Assembly: GCA_039028895.1 (NCBI GenBank)
Contig: JBCCHF010000007.1
Coordinates: 1-64,000, forward strand
Direction: 5' to 3'
Source of the DNA: JAHDCJ01 sp039028895
GTDB taxonomy: Bacteria; Bacteroidota; Bacteroidia; Chitinophagales; Saprospiraceae
DNA: 64,000 nucleotides
Below, piece after piece: positions 35,134-43,460 of the stretch. How positions within the stretch are numbered: the stretch's first letter is position 1; every line of letters begins with the position of its first letter. Position numbers and translations under genes: made by a program. The notes under the pieces were generated by a model. That model had not been told where the DNA came from and did no database searches. It saw only the letters and a program-made list of their open reading frames with translations.

Positions 35134-36735
35134 ATGAAGTATGTTATTGGTTTTATGGCAATGGCATTTGTGATGTTTTGCATACCAATTTCACCTGCCT
35201 TTTCTCAAAATCGACCCAACATCCTTATTCTTATTGCCGATGATATGGGCACTGATGCTATGGGAGTTTATGGTATTGGCACCGACCAACCTAATACACC
35301 AAATCTGGATGGGATGCTTGATGATGGCCTTTTGTTTACCAATGCTTGGGCATATCCAACGTGCGCACCAAGCAGGGCTTCTTTGCTTACAGGTAGATAT
35401 GGTAATAAAAATGGCGTGATACGATCCGGCCCTAACCTGCCCAATGAGGAAGTTACCATATTCGAACACCTGAAAGCGATCACCAATAACGGATATGCAG
35501 CTGCCGCATTTGGAAAATGGCATTTGGGCAATGCGAATCACCCAAACAACAATGGGCTTGACTATTTTGCAGGTAGTCTTTTTTCGGGCGTTGATGATTA
35601 TTATCATTGGGAAAGAGTTGTCAACGGGGTCACCGATACATCACAAACATATGTCACCTCGTATATTACTGATGAAGCCATTAACTGGATTGACAATCAC
35701 ACTGAACCATGGATCGTCTGGATGGCCTATAATGCTCCGCATGGACCAATTCACCTGCCTCCTGATTCTTTGTACACAAGAATAGATACTGCCTCCAACT
35801 TTGATAAGTACATATGCATGATAGAATCTGTCGATCACGAATCAGGACGATTATATAATTCATTAACCCAGGCAGAAAAAGACAGTACCATTATCATCTT
35901 CGTTGGCGATAACGGTACCCCAAATGGTCAATTGCAAACTTTCCCAAATGGTCATGGAAAAAGCACGCTTTATGAAGGCGGTATTAATATTCCGATGTTC
36001 ATCACCGGTTATGGTGTTGGCCGCGAAAATGAGATCGATGATGCCTTGGTGAGTTTTTCGGATGTGTTTGCCACAATTACAGAGTTGTTAGGATTTGACC
36101 TCCCCGGTGGAATTGACAATAGTTTTAGTTTTCACCAATTATTATCAGACGCCACAGCACCGACCCGGACCTATAATTATTCTGAATTTGGCGACCTGGA
36201 AACAGACCGGGCTATTCGTAATGCACAATATAAATTGATCACCAGGTTTGATGGAACACAGGAATTTTTCGACCTGTTAGCAGACCCATATGAGGAAAAC
36301 GACCTGATAATGGGAAATCCTGATATGGCAATGCAGCAAATAATTGATGAATTACAATCCGAATCAGACAGCATCTTCCTTTCCTGGTCTTGTAATGATG
36401 ATATCCTTAACGGAGAAGAAGAAGACATCGATTGTGGCGGCAACTCCTGTGCCCCTTGCCTTACTGTTTCCATTGAAGAGCCCTTGATTAATGATGCTGA
36501 AATTTTGGTTTACCCAAATCCGGCTTCCAGCCTCTTGAATATCGATTCCGGAGCTGATATTCTAAAAAGCATAAGATGTTTTGATTATTCAGGAAGGCAG
36601 ATTTATGCGCAACAACACTTATCAACGACAAAAACCAATATTGATCTCAGTAATTTGCCAGCGGGTATATACATTCTGGAAGTGGTGGTTGATGATAAGG
36701 CATACCTCCAGACCTTTGTCAAGGTTGATGAGTAG
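35134..36735 (+). CDS. Secreted sulfatase (S1 type) with T9SS sorting domain
   Basis: Signal peptide residues 1-25 (PAFSQ). The sulfatase core begins RPNILILIADDMG with D36/D37 as metal ligands; the modified-cysteine motif is C77-A-P-S-R81 followed by ASLLTGRYG, so it needs a formylglycine-generating enzyme. GKWHLG and IIFVGDNGTPNG complete the site. A cysteine-rich linker (NGEEEDIDCGGNSCAPC) precedes a type-A sorting domain (VYPNPASSLLNI, PAGIYILEV). It would desulfate a glycan or aryl sulfate at the surface; the exact S1 subfamily is unclear. Confidence 0.9.
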   Translation: MKYVIGFMAMAFVMFCIPISPAFSQNRPNILILIADDMGTDAMGVYGIGTDQPNTPNLDGMLDDGLLFTNAWAYPTCAPSRASLLTGRYGNKNGVIRSGPNLPNEEVTIFEHLKAITNNGYAAAAFGKWHLGNANHPNNNGLDYFAGSLFSGVDDYYHWERVVNGVTDTSQTYVTSYITDEAINWIDNHTEPWIVWMAYNAPHGPIHLPPDSLYTRIDTASNFDKYICMIESVDHESGRLYNSLTQAEKDSTIIIFVGDNGTPNGQLQTFPNGHGKSTLYEGGINIPMFITGYGVGRENEIDDALVSFSDVFATITELLGFDLPGGIDNSFSFHQLLSDATAPTRTYNYSEFGDLETDRAIRNAQYKLITRFDGTQEFFDLLADPYEENDLIMGNPDMAMQQIIDELQSESDSIFLSWSCNDDILNGEEEDIDCGGNSCAPCLTVSIEEPLINDAEILVYPNPASSLLNIDSGADILKSIRCFDYSGRQIYAQQHLSTTKTNIDLSNLPAGIYILEVVVDDKAYLQTFVKVDE

Positions 36736-36745
36736 CGGATTATTT

Positions 36746-36818
36746 GTAATTTTTCAACACAAAGAACCGTTAAGGATATTCACAGGGCTACCCTGCGTAA
36801 TTAAGTATAACCTTTGGG
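36746..36818. repeat. Dispersed repeat copy upstream of the AraC gene
   Basis: TTTTTCAACACAAAGAACC, AAGGATATTCACAGGG and TAACCTTTGGG resemble the left arm at 38865-38900 and parts of its right arm. It lies between the sulfatase stop and the AraC start. Confidence 0.5.
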
Positions 36819-36879
36819 AAATACCTGGTGTTTTCCTCAGTAAAAAAGAAGTCGAACCCGATAACTACGAACACCATCT

Positions 36880-37791
36880 GTGTTTAGTAACTTGTGCTTC
36901 AATTTAAACTACAGCACATTGACCGAAGATTTAAAAAAATATGATTTTAAAGAAGGGTTGCCAATCGAATTTGAGATTGTCAACCTGAAAAAGGTCTACC
37001 AGGAACATAAAGATATTGTGACCATCGCCCACCGGACCAGCTTCTATCATATTCTTTGGTTTAAAGAGGGAAGCCCTTTGCATATGGTCGATTTTGAAAC
37101 GGTAAAAATCGATCCGAACTCAATACTTTTCCTGAACAAAAATGTCGTTCATCGATTTGACAAGTCAGGTGGTTTCGATGGCGTCGCCATTATTTTCACA
37201 GACGATTTTTTCTGCCGTACTACAGCAGATACCAAATTTTTATACAATAGTATCCTCTTTCACGATTTGCTTTCTGTTTCCAAGATTAGTATGACAGAAA
37301 AGGCTAGCCAATTTGAACATATCTTCAGTCTCATGATGGCTGAACTAACCACTCCGAATGACAAAAGCCAGGGTGTTATTTTGAAGAATCTCCTCCATAA
37401 TTTCCTACTGCTCTCCGAGCGTGAGAGAAGGAGTCAGGGGTTTAAGGAAATTAAAAATGACGCCAACCTTGAGCATGTCATGTTATTCAAAGATCTTCTT
37501 GAAAATGATTTCCGTTCGCATAAGAAGGTAAGTTACTATGCTGAAAAATTATTGGTTACCCCAAAACGATTGAATAGGGCCACATCAACGGTATTGGGGT
37601 TAACCCCCAAAGAAATGATCAAAGACCGGGTGCTTCTTGAGGCTAAACGCTTATTGGCTTATACCAACGACAGCGTCAAGTCTATCGGCTATAGTCTTGG
37701 ATATGACGAACCCACCAACTTCATCAAATCTTTCCGCAAGAATACCGATTCGACTCCAATTGAATTCAGAGAAAAGTTCTTTTCGGCGTAA
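36880..37791 (+). CDS. AraC-family transcriptional regulator
   Basis: The C-terminal ~100 residues are an AraC/XylS double helix-turn-helix: VSYYAEKLLVTPKRLNRATSTVLG, then VKSIGYSLGYDEPTNFIKSFRKNTDSTPIEFR. The N-terminal ~190 residues are a cupin-like sensor (PNSILFLNKNVVHRFD). The start is uncertain: the longest form begins at GTG 36880 and no in-frame ATG lies nearby. The SnoaL-like lipoprotein gene 82 bases downstream, same strand, is the most likely target or co-transcribed partner. Confidence 0.85.
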   Translation: MFSNLCFNLNYSTLTEDLKKYDFKEGLPIEFEIVNLKKVYQEHKDIVTIAHRTSFYHILWFKEGSPLHMVDFETVKIDPNSILFLNKNVVHRFDKSGGFDGVAIIFTDDFFCRTTADTKFLYNSILFHDLLSVSKISMTEKASQFEHIFSLMMAELTTPNDKSQGVILKNLLHNFLLLSERERRSQGFKEIKNDANLEHVMLFKDLLENDFRSHKKVSYYAEKLLVTPKRLNRATSTVLGLTPKEMIKDRVLLEAKRLLAYTNDSVKSIGYSLGYDEPTNFIKSFRKNTDSTPIEFREKFFSA

Positions 37792-37873
37792 AAGTATCAT
37801 CCAAAGTCTTGTTTTTACCTTTTGAAGGGCCTGCCTTCCCTGCACCTTTGTGGTATCATAAAAACCAATCAAA

Positions 37874-38740
37874 ATGAAATCTATTCTTCTAGGTGCAGCG
37901 ATTATTTCGGGAGTTGTTTTTTCGGCTTGCACAAACCAAAACAACTCCGATCCAAATATCAAAAAAGTAGAAAACATGGAACTATCAAAAAAAGAAAAAG
38001 TAGTAGCGCTTCTCGAAAGCCTTGAAACCGGAGCTCCGGAACCAGTAGGATACATTAATCCGGATAAATACATTCAGCACAACCTGGCCGTTGAGGATGG
38101 CCTTGAAGGTTTTGGTAAGGTTATAGCCAATGCCCCTGAAGGCGGATTCAAAGCAAAAGTGGTGAGAGCATTTGAAGACGGGGACTTCGTTTTTACCCAC
38201 ACCGAATACGATTTTTTCGGCCCAAAGGTAGGGTTCGATATATTTCGCTTTGAAAATGGCAAGATCGTCGAACATTGGGATAACCTCCAGGAAATCGTAA
38301 AGGAGACAGCCTCAGGTAGAACCCAACTCGATGGCCCAACAGCAGTTGAGGACGGCGACAAAACCGAAGAGAACAAGGCGCTGGTGGAGAACTTTTTGAA
38401 CGATATCCTTTTCGGGAAAAACCCGGATAAGATCACAGACTATGTATCGACTGAAAAATACCATCAACATAATCCTGGCGTAAAAGACGGACTCGCAGGA
38501 CTTGGTGAAGCCATCGCTGCACTTGCCGAAGCTGGGATGCCAATGCGCTATGATAAAAACCATTTTATCCTGGGAGAAGGTAACTTTGTTTTAACTGCTT
38601 CAGAGGGAGAATTCATGAAAAACCATGTGGCCTTCTACGATTTGTTCCGCATTGAAAATGGAAAAATTGTTGAACACTGGGATACGATCGAACAGATTCC
38701 TGCAAAGGAAGACTGGAAAAACGAAAACGGGAAATTCTAG
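37874..38740 (+). CDS. Lipoprotein with two SnoaL-like domains
   Basis: Lipobox at residue ~19 (VFSAC). Two SnoaL/ester-cyclase-like domains follow (about 45-135 and 160-275), each with the order YIQHN or YHQHN, DGL-GF/LGE, a beta sheet and an IVEHWD ending. SnoaL-like domains hydrolyse or isomerise small substrates and are often stress-induced. The duplication is internal, since the two halves match each other. Probably co-regulated with the AraC gene upstream. Confidence 0.82.
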   Translation: MKSILLGAAIISGVVFSACTNQNNSDPNIKKVENMELSKKEKVVALLESLETGAPEPVGYINPDKYIQHNLAVEDGLEGFGKVIANAPEGGFKAKVVRAFEDGDFVFTHTEYDFFGPKVGFDIFRFENGKIVEHWDNLQEIVKETASGRTQLDGPTAVEDGDKTEENKALVENFLNDILFGKNPDKITDYVSTEKYHQHNPGVKDGLAGLGEAIAALAEAGMPMRYDKNHFILGEGNFVLTASEGEFMKNHVAFYDLFRIENGKIVEHWDTIEQIPAKEDWKNENGKF

Positions 38741-38864
38741 TTTTCAGGGAAACCTGGCATAAATTAATTGACAGCCTATTCTGTAGTATACCGGATAGGC
38801 TGTTTTACATTTTGGCAGCTGTATAATATGAGCGAAAGGGTTACAATTTGATGAGTTATTAGTA

Positions 38865-39018
38865 ATTTTTCACCGCATAGAATCGCAAAGGATATTCACT
38901 GAACTAAACAAAGAATTTTCTTGTATTCAAGCAGGGCCTACAGAAAGGAATTCTGTGCAATCAAGAACAACCTTTGCGCGTCTTTGTAAAACCATTAGCG
39001 TATCTCTGCAGTGAAAAG
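38865..39018. repeat. Long dispersed repeat copy with left and right arms
   Basis: The left arm is TTTTTCACCGCATAGAATCG then CAAAGGATATTCACTG. The right part is CAGGGCCTACAGAAAGGAAT, AACCTTTGCGCGTCTTTGT and TCTCTGCAGTGAAAAG. The arms are roughly complementary at their ends (CACCGCA versus TGCAGTG). It ends 19 bases before the Crp/Fnr start and fills nearly all of the 297-base gap. Confidence 0.6.
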
Positions 39019-39037
39019 CTAACTCTAATCCTCTATC

Positions 39038-39628
39038 ATGATAGATTTCGAAAAATTAAAAGCCTTCTACAAACTTGGACGTAACCTTTCGCTCTCAGAT
39101 GTACAAGTGTTGATTAAAGCTGCGAGTCGGCGATCATATCCGGCAGGGGAGTACATCATCCAGGAAGGCAGTATTAAGGCCGAGGTTTTCTTTATTCGAA
39201 CAGGGCTTGTTCGGGCATTTGCAGTGAATGATAAGGGCGATGAGATCACAACGGCGTTGAGAATAGAACACCAGCTTTTCGTAAGCCCTAATATCGTGTT
39301 GTTTAACCGCCCTTCAAGATTCTATTTCCAGGCATTGGAGGACACGGATGTATTTTGCATAGACTATAATCTTATGCAAACGATCATTGACAACAATCCT
39401 AAACTGGAGTCAAACCGCAAGTTCATTTTTCAGAATATTATGAGACAGGCCTTGCTAAGAATTGACTCTTTCGTCATGTTAAATCCAGAAGAACGGTACC
39501 TCGATTTTATCAAAAATAACCCTGATCTCGTCAACCGGGTACCTGACAAGTACATTGCTAATGTGCTAGGAATCACCCCGGTTTCACTCAGTCGCATCAG
39601 GAAACGGATTGCCTCTAGACGGAAATGA
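39038..39628 (+). CDS. Crp/Fnr-family transcriptional regulator
   Basis: Residues ~10-115 are a cyclic-nucleotide-binding beta-barrel (YPAGEYIIQEGS, FIRTGLVRAF) without the classic cAMP-binding arginine-serine pair in its usual form. The C-terminus holds the helix-turn-helix IANVLGITPVSLSRIRKRI. Bacteroidota genomes carry many such proteins with unknown effectors. No cysteine cluster is present, so it is not an Fnr-type oxygen sensor. It overlaps the convergent sterol-desaturase gene by 14 bases. Confidence 0.88.
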   Translation: MIDFEKLKAFYKLGRNLSLSDVQVLIKAASRRSYPAGEYIIQEGSIKAEVFFIRTGLVRAFAVNDKGDEITTALRIEHQLFVSPNIVLFNRPSRFYFQALEDTDVFCIDYNLMQTIIDNNPKLESNRKFIFQNIMRQALLRIDSFVMLNPEERYLDFIKNNPDLVNRVPDKYIANVLGITPVSLSRIRKRIASRRK

Positions 39629-40403
39629 ATTTTGTTTCGGGATGACCAAAACGTTTTGCCTGAACTTCGTCGTACGCTTTTACATAATCAGGATGCTCAG
39701 TTTTCATTAACCGATCCCAAAACCTGAAATATAACCCGTAATTCCCCTTGAATTTTTCATGATGCAAATTGTGATGCACTGAGGTATTCAATACTTCAAA
39801 GAGTGGCGTATGCCTAAACCCCTTTGGCATAATCTCATAACCCAAATGCCCATAGACATTCATCATGAAAGCCAGGATGGTAAAAAGCAATAAAGACAAA
39901 GGATGCATGGGAATTAAAAACAGGATGATCGGCCCTGCCATCGACTCAAGAACGCCTTCCGAAAAGTGAAAGGCATATGAGGCCCATGGCGAAGGGTTGG
40001 TCGATTTATGATGCACCAGATGAATATGTTTAAATAAACGGGGATGATGAATAGTCCGATGCATCCAATAAAAATAAGTGTCGTGAACGACCAACGCCAG
40101 GAAAATACTTAACGGAATCCACCATACTGGATATGCACTAAGGTTGTCATAAACCAGTGTGTATTCCTTTACCGGGGAGAACAAGACAAGCAAACCAACG
40201 CCAGCAATAATTAGGGTCGTTTGCATGGAATGCCAGATTTCACGAAAAAAGTCTTTCCGCTTAGCTAAACGTACCTGGATTTTATTTTTGAAAAATTTTT
40301 GAGGGAACAGCAAATAGAAAATGATAAAAGGGATACCTGCCAGCAAAAAGTACCTGGCGAAATTAACGACTAAAGGAAGCAGATATTGAAAATTGAATTC
40401 CAT
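39615..40403 (-). CDS. Sterol desaturase/fatty acid hydroxylase superfamily membrane protein
   Basis: I start at ATG 40403 (MEFNFQYLLPL), as a 26-residue upstream extension has no sign of coding. Histidine boxes are HDTYFYWMHRTIHH, HLVHHKS and SVHHNLHHEK, the di-iron site of this superfamily, with four or more membrane segments. Bacterial members hydroxylate or desaturate lipids such as carotenoids, plasmalogens or ornithine lipids. Substrate unknown. Convergent overlap of 14 bases with the Crp/Fnr gene. Confidence 0.88.
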   Translation of the reverse strand: MEFNFQYLLPLVVNFARYFLLAGIPFIIFYLLFPQKFFKNKIQVRLAKRKDFFREIWHSMQTTLIIAGVGLLVLFSPVKEYTLVYDNLSAYPVWWIPLSIFLALVVHDTYFYWMHRTIHHPRLFKHIHLVHHKSTNPSPWASYAFHFSEGVLESMAGPIILFLIPMHPLSLLLFTILAFMMNVYGHLGYEIMPKGFRHTPLFEVLNTSVHHNLHHEKFKGNYGLYFRFWDRLMKTEHPDYVKAYDEVQAKRFGHPETKFISV

Positions 40404-40502
40404 ATTATTAAGTTTGAAAAATGAGGTGCCCTGAATTTTATATGCACCATTGTGCAGAAAAACCCAAGTCACCTCGTTCACAATTACGCACTAAAAAAAA
40501 GA

Positions 40503-41219
40503 TTATCCCAAATTGATATCGTAAGTAACCCCGTTAAGTGTTAGGGCCGCGTTACTGTCTCCCAGAAATACGATTTCTCCTTCGAATGTGAAAACATTAC
40601 CCTCTGCAGTAACAGTAAGTAGTATAGTCCCAGTGCCACTTTCGATCTCAAAGTCTGACTTGGCCACTTCGAGATCGGTGAGGTCAATCATTAAGGCACT
40701 GCTGATGTTCCTGGTGTTGAAATTGGTGGTAAGCACCTGGGTGCCATTACGAGTATAAACACCATTCATGGTCAATGAAGAAACGCTTGGCTGAAGTCCG
40801 GTTACAATGAAAGCAGTGCTTGAATTGTCATTGGAAGTGAGTCGTTTTGTTGTGTAATTGCCATCCGAACTTGCTGTAAAATCTGCTGAAGTTGGAATGT
40901 TCAAATTATTACAGCTCAACATGTACGCCCAGTCGAAAACATAATCTGCGGTGATCAGAGCATTGCTATAACTGAAAGGATAAGAAGAAGCATGATCTTC
41001 GTCGCAGGCTTCGTTGACAGCAATCTCATTCACGAGATTTTCTGAGTATTTGGCCGTGGTTTCTTCCATGCCACCAGTACTTTTTTGCATGGATGATTCG
41101 ATTAATACAACAGCTTCTTCATCTGTAAATGCTTTGATGTCTTCTTTGGTACATGAGGCGAAAACAGAAACGAACATTAACAGGGCGAGTACCGTGCTTA
41201 ATGATTTTAACTTAGTCAT
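40503..41219 (-). CDS. Lipoprotein of unknown function
   Basis: Lipobox at residue ~23 (VFASC). The mature part of ~215 residues starts TKEDIKAFTDEEAVVLIES and is otherwise beta-rich with a DHASSYPFSYSNA segment and a pair of cysteines. The C-terminal LLTVTAEGNVFTFEGEIVFLGD hints at an immunoglobulin or pilus-like sandwich. No family recognised. It is 99 bases upstream of the sterol-desaturase gene on the same strand. Confidence 0.65.
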   Translation of the reverse strand: MTKLKSLSTVLALLMFVSVFASCTKEDIKAFTDEEAVVLIESSMQKSTGGMEETTAKYSENLVNEIAVNEACDEDHASSYPFSYSNALITADYVFDWAYMLSCNNLNIPTSADFTASSDGNYTTKRLTSNDNSSTAFIVTGLQPSVSSLTMNGVYTRNGTQVLTTNFNTRNISSALMIDLTDLEVAKSDFEIESGTGTILLTVTAEGNVFTFEGEIVFLGDSNAALTLNGVTYDINLG

Positions 41220-41313
41220 TTTTTATTGTTTTTTTGATTTACAATACTGCAAATCTATGGGCATCGGGAGGTAGATGAGATTAACAAAAGTTAATTAGTG
41301 ATGGGATGGTTGG

Positions 41314-41450
41314 ATTTTTTCATCGCAAAGATCCGCAGAGGTTTTTCTATTTGATATATAGTAAAAGCTATTCAAGAACCCCTACAAAACAAACTGAAAA
41401 CTTTACGCAACTTTGTGAAAAACCTTTGTGTCTATGCGTGTTGAATAAAA
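41314..41450. repeat. Dispersed repeat copy with left and right arms
   Basis: TTTTTTCATCGCAAAGATCCGCAGAG at the left; CTTTACGCAACTTTGTG, AACCTTTGTGTCTATGCG and TGTTGAATAAAAT at the right. It covers most of the 295-base gap between the divergent lipoprotein and SDR genes. Confidence 0.6.
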
Positions 41451-41514
41451 TTATAGTACCTTCAAAAAGAAACCCTCGATTCAGTATTTTTTGAGACTTT
41501 CTTATTCAAAACCA

Positions 41515-42354
41515 ATGAGCAAAAACCCAATCAAATCATGGAACAACAAAACCGTGCTCATCACCGGAGCAGGTTCCGGTATAGGTGAAGCACTTTCTCA
41601 TGAACTGGCCTCGAGAGGCGCTATAGTCTATGTGACCACCCGATCAATGGACAAAAGCCAACCAGTAGCCGACGCGATCACAGCCAAAGGCCATACCGCC
41701 ATCGCGAAGCAACTCGAAGTCAGCAACTTCGAAGCATTCAAGCAGGTCATAAACGAGATAAAAGAAGAAAAGGGCAGGCTCGATGTTCTGATCAATAACG
41801 CAGCCATCTTGTTTATCGGTGAATACTACGATATGGAAGCCGAGTCTATCGAACGCTCGATCCGTGTCAACCAGACAGCCGTGATGGTCGGAGCCCTTTA
41901 CGCCTACAGGATCATGCGCGAGCAGGGGAGTGGCCTAATCGTAAACGTTGCTTCTATGGCCGGATTTCTCCCTACACCTGCAATGGTCGCCTATTCAACA
42001 ACCAAACATGCCTTGATCGGGTTGACAAAATCTCTCGCAGCAGAAGCCGCAGGCTCAGGGGTTAAAGTTCAGGCAACCTGTCTAGGCCTGATCAAGTCCG
42101 AGATCTTGAAAAAGGCCGAAGTAAAACAAGGCACAGGGCCAATGTACCTCGAGCTTATCCCGATGAAAGAAATGCCTACAACAGTAGCCGCCCAAAAACT
42201 GGCGAATAAGATGTTGAGCAACAGGATGTTTGTTTATCTGCCCTGGTATAGCAGGTTTTATTTTCATCTCCAATATTTCATTCCCAATGTTCTACTAAAA
42301 GGCACAATCTTCACCATGAAAAAATATCGAGAAATGATGTCAAAAGTGGAGTAA
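41515..42354 (+). CDS. Short-chain dehydrogenase/reductase (SDR)
   Basis: ATG 41515 (MSKNPIKSW) is preferred over a TTG 24 bases upstream. The Rossmann motif is TGAGSGIG (17-24), followed by NNAA, the serine of VNVASMAG and the catalytic Y-S-T-T-K. The C-terminal extension after residue ~230 has hydrophobic, aromatic-rich stretches (YLPWYSRFYFHLQYFIP), as in some lipid-active SDRs, and may touch the membrane. Substrate unknown. Confidence 0.88.
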   Translation: MSKNPIKSWNNKTVLITGAGSGIGEALSHELASRGAIVYVTTRSMDKSQPVADAITAKGHTAIAKQLEVSNFEAFKQVINEIKEEKGRLDVLINNAAILFIGEYYDMEAESIERSIRVNQTAVMVGALYAYRIMREQGSGLIVNVASMAGFLPTPAMVAYSTTKHALIGLTKSLAAEAAGSGVKVQATCLGLIKSEILKKAEVKQGTGPMYLELIPMKEMPTTVAAQKLANKMLSNRMFVYLPWYSRFYFHLQYFIPNVLLKGTIFTMKKYREMMSKVE

Positions 42355-42459
42355 GCATCATAAATCGAGTATGACAGATTGGTTAACTGATTATGTCTGC
42401 CGAAAATTTCTGTTCTCTGGTCTATCAAAGTGGAACCTGCCATTATTTAATCCCATATT

Positions 42460-42495
42460 CTAAGAAACTCTGCGGTGAAAAAGTCTGACTTTTAA
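42460..42495. repeat. Short dispersed repeat copy
   Basis: CTAAGAAACTCTGCGGTGAAAAAGTCTGACTTTTAA is the right-arm end of the family (CTCTGCGGTGAA). It ends 11 bases before ATG 42507. Confidence 0.5.
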
Positions 42496-42506
42496 ACTTA
42501 TTGTGT

Positions 42507-43157
42507 ATGGGAATGAACAACTGGGGCGGTATTACTGAGCATATGTTCGTAAAACCAAGAAACGGCGCTTTCAGATTTCTGCGCAAGTATAATATTGATA
42601 GCAGCCGCAAAAGGAAAATCAAACCAGGGCAAGAGCCATACCTTCATCCCCTGGAATCAAGAGGTACAAATATTTGGGCTGAACGACTAATAAAAACAAT
42701 TGGTGTGTTTCTGGTTATCGGCACTCTGCTTCTTGGATTTACGATGTATAAGTTTCTTTTCTTAAACAACAAGGAAGAAACTGTAAAACTGGTTTTCATT
42801 TCAGCAGAAGACGAAGGACTCAGCCTTAATGAAGTAAGCCAAAAGCACGAAAAGTATATTTACATGACCAGTCATTTTAAAAGGCTGATTGCATTTGGTG
42901 ATGCCAGTTTCGAAAAAGGCAATTACAAAAAAGCAATCAACTATTACTTTAATGCAAAAACCATTTACCCGGAAGATGCAGAGGTCAGGCTCAAATTGAT
43001 AAGTACATTTGTAGCAGCATGTCGTGCAACTGGTAAGTATTGCGGTAATGCACAAAAAGAAATTCAGGCAGCCAAACGATATGTCAAACAATCAGATTCA
43101 CCATCTTTGGAAATCCGCCTAAAAGAGCTGGATAATTCCCTCGCGGCATCTTTATGA
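42507..43157 (+). CDS. Single-pass membrane protein with TPR-like domain
   Basis: ATG 42507 is chosen over TTG 42501. A basic cytoplasmic lead (FLRKYNIDSSRKRKIKPGQ) precedes one membrane helix (IGVFLVIGTLLLGFTMY, ~66-85). The rest holds TPR-like helices (FGDASFEKGNYKKAINYYFNAK). Such proteins scaffold envelope complexes; none is recognised here. No operon partner beyond the small gene at 43234. Confidence 0.7.
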   Translation: MGMNNWGGITEHMFVKPRNGAFRFLRKYNIDSSRKRKIKPGQEPYLHPLESRGTNIWAERLIKTIGVFLVIGTLLLGFTMYKFLFLNNKEETVKLVFISAEDEGLSLNEVSQKHEKYIYMTSHFKRLIAFGDASFEKGNYKKAINYYFNAKTIYPEDAEVRLKLISTFVAACRATGKYCGNAQKEIQAAKRYVKQSDSPSLEIRLKELDNSLAASL

Positions 43158-43158
43158 T

Positions 43159-43206
43159 ACTCTGCGACATACATAGCGTAACTTTGTGGTTAAAAAATCT
43201 GATCTC
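43159..43206. repeat. Short dispersed repeat copy
   Basis: CTCTGCGACATACATAGCG and TAACTTTGTGGTTAAAAAAT are family words, in the leader of the 43234 gene. Confidence 0.5.
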
Positions 43207-43233
43207 TTAAATTTTTAATGTACCACCAACCAG

Positions 43234-43434
43234 ATGACCGAAGAAAAACAAAAAGAACGCAAAAATATAGAAATCGGCCTCGGCCTGTTTACAGGCTACA
43301 TTATAGCAGGACTGGCTAATATGATGATCTTCGATAAAAGTTGGCAAGAAGCCTTTTCAGATGTAAAGATATTAATGGGAATCGCTGGCATTGCCCTTTC
43401 GCTTTTGCTTTACAAAGCCATGAAAAAAGAATAA
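43234..43434 (+). CDS. Small two-helix membrane protein
   Basis: A 66-residue protein: a charged N-terminus (TEEKQKERKN), then two hydrophobic segments (LGLFTGYIIAGLANMMI and ILMGIAGIALSLLLY) and a lysine tail. No family recognised. It is single and convergent with the GH65 gene, 13 bases apart. Confidence 0.65.
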   Translation: MTEEKQKERKNIEIGLGLFTGYIIAGLANMMIFDKSWQEAFSDVKILMGIAGIALSLLLYKAMKKE

Positions 43435-43439
43435 CGCAC

Positions 43440-43460
43440 ATCAACCATCAACCATCAACC
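43440..43460. repeat. Three tandem ATCAACC units spanning the GH65 stop
   Basis: ATCAACC occurs three times without interruption. The GH65 stop codon (43448-43450) lies inside, so slippage would change only the last residues. Confidence 0.7.

Noticed and set aside
35191..35607. 138-codon frame antisense to the sulfatase
   Set aside because: A shadow frame; the sulfatase motifs on the other strand are decisive.
37651..38073. 140-codon frame antisense to the AraC and SnoaL genes
   Set aside because: A shadow frame spanning two clear genes on the plus strand.
41306..41494. 62-codon frame in the gap before the SDR gene
   Set aside because: It is a translation of the dispersed repeat copy.
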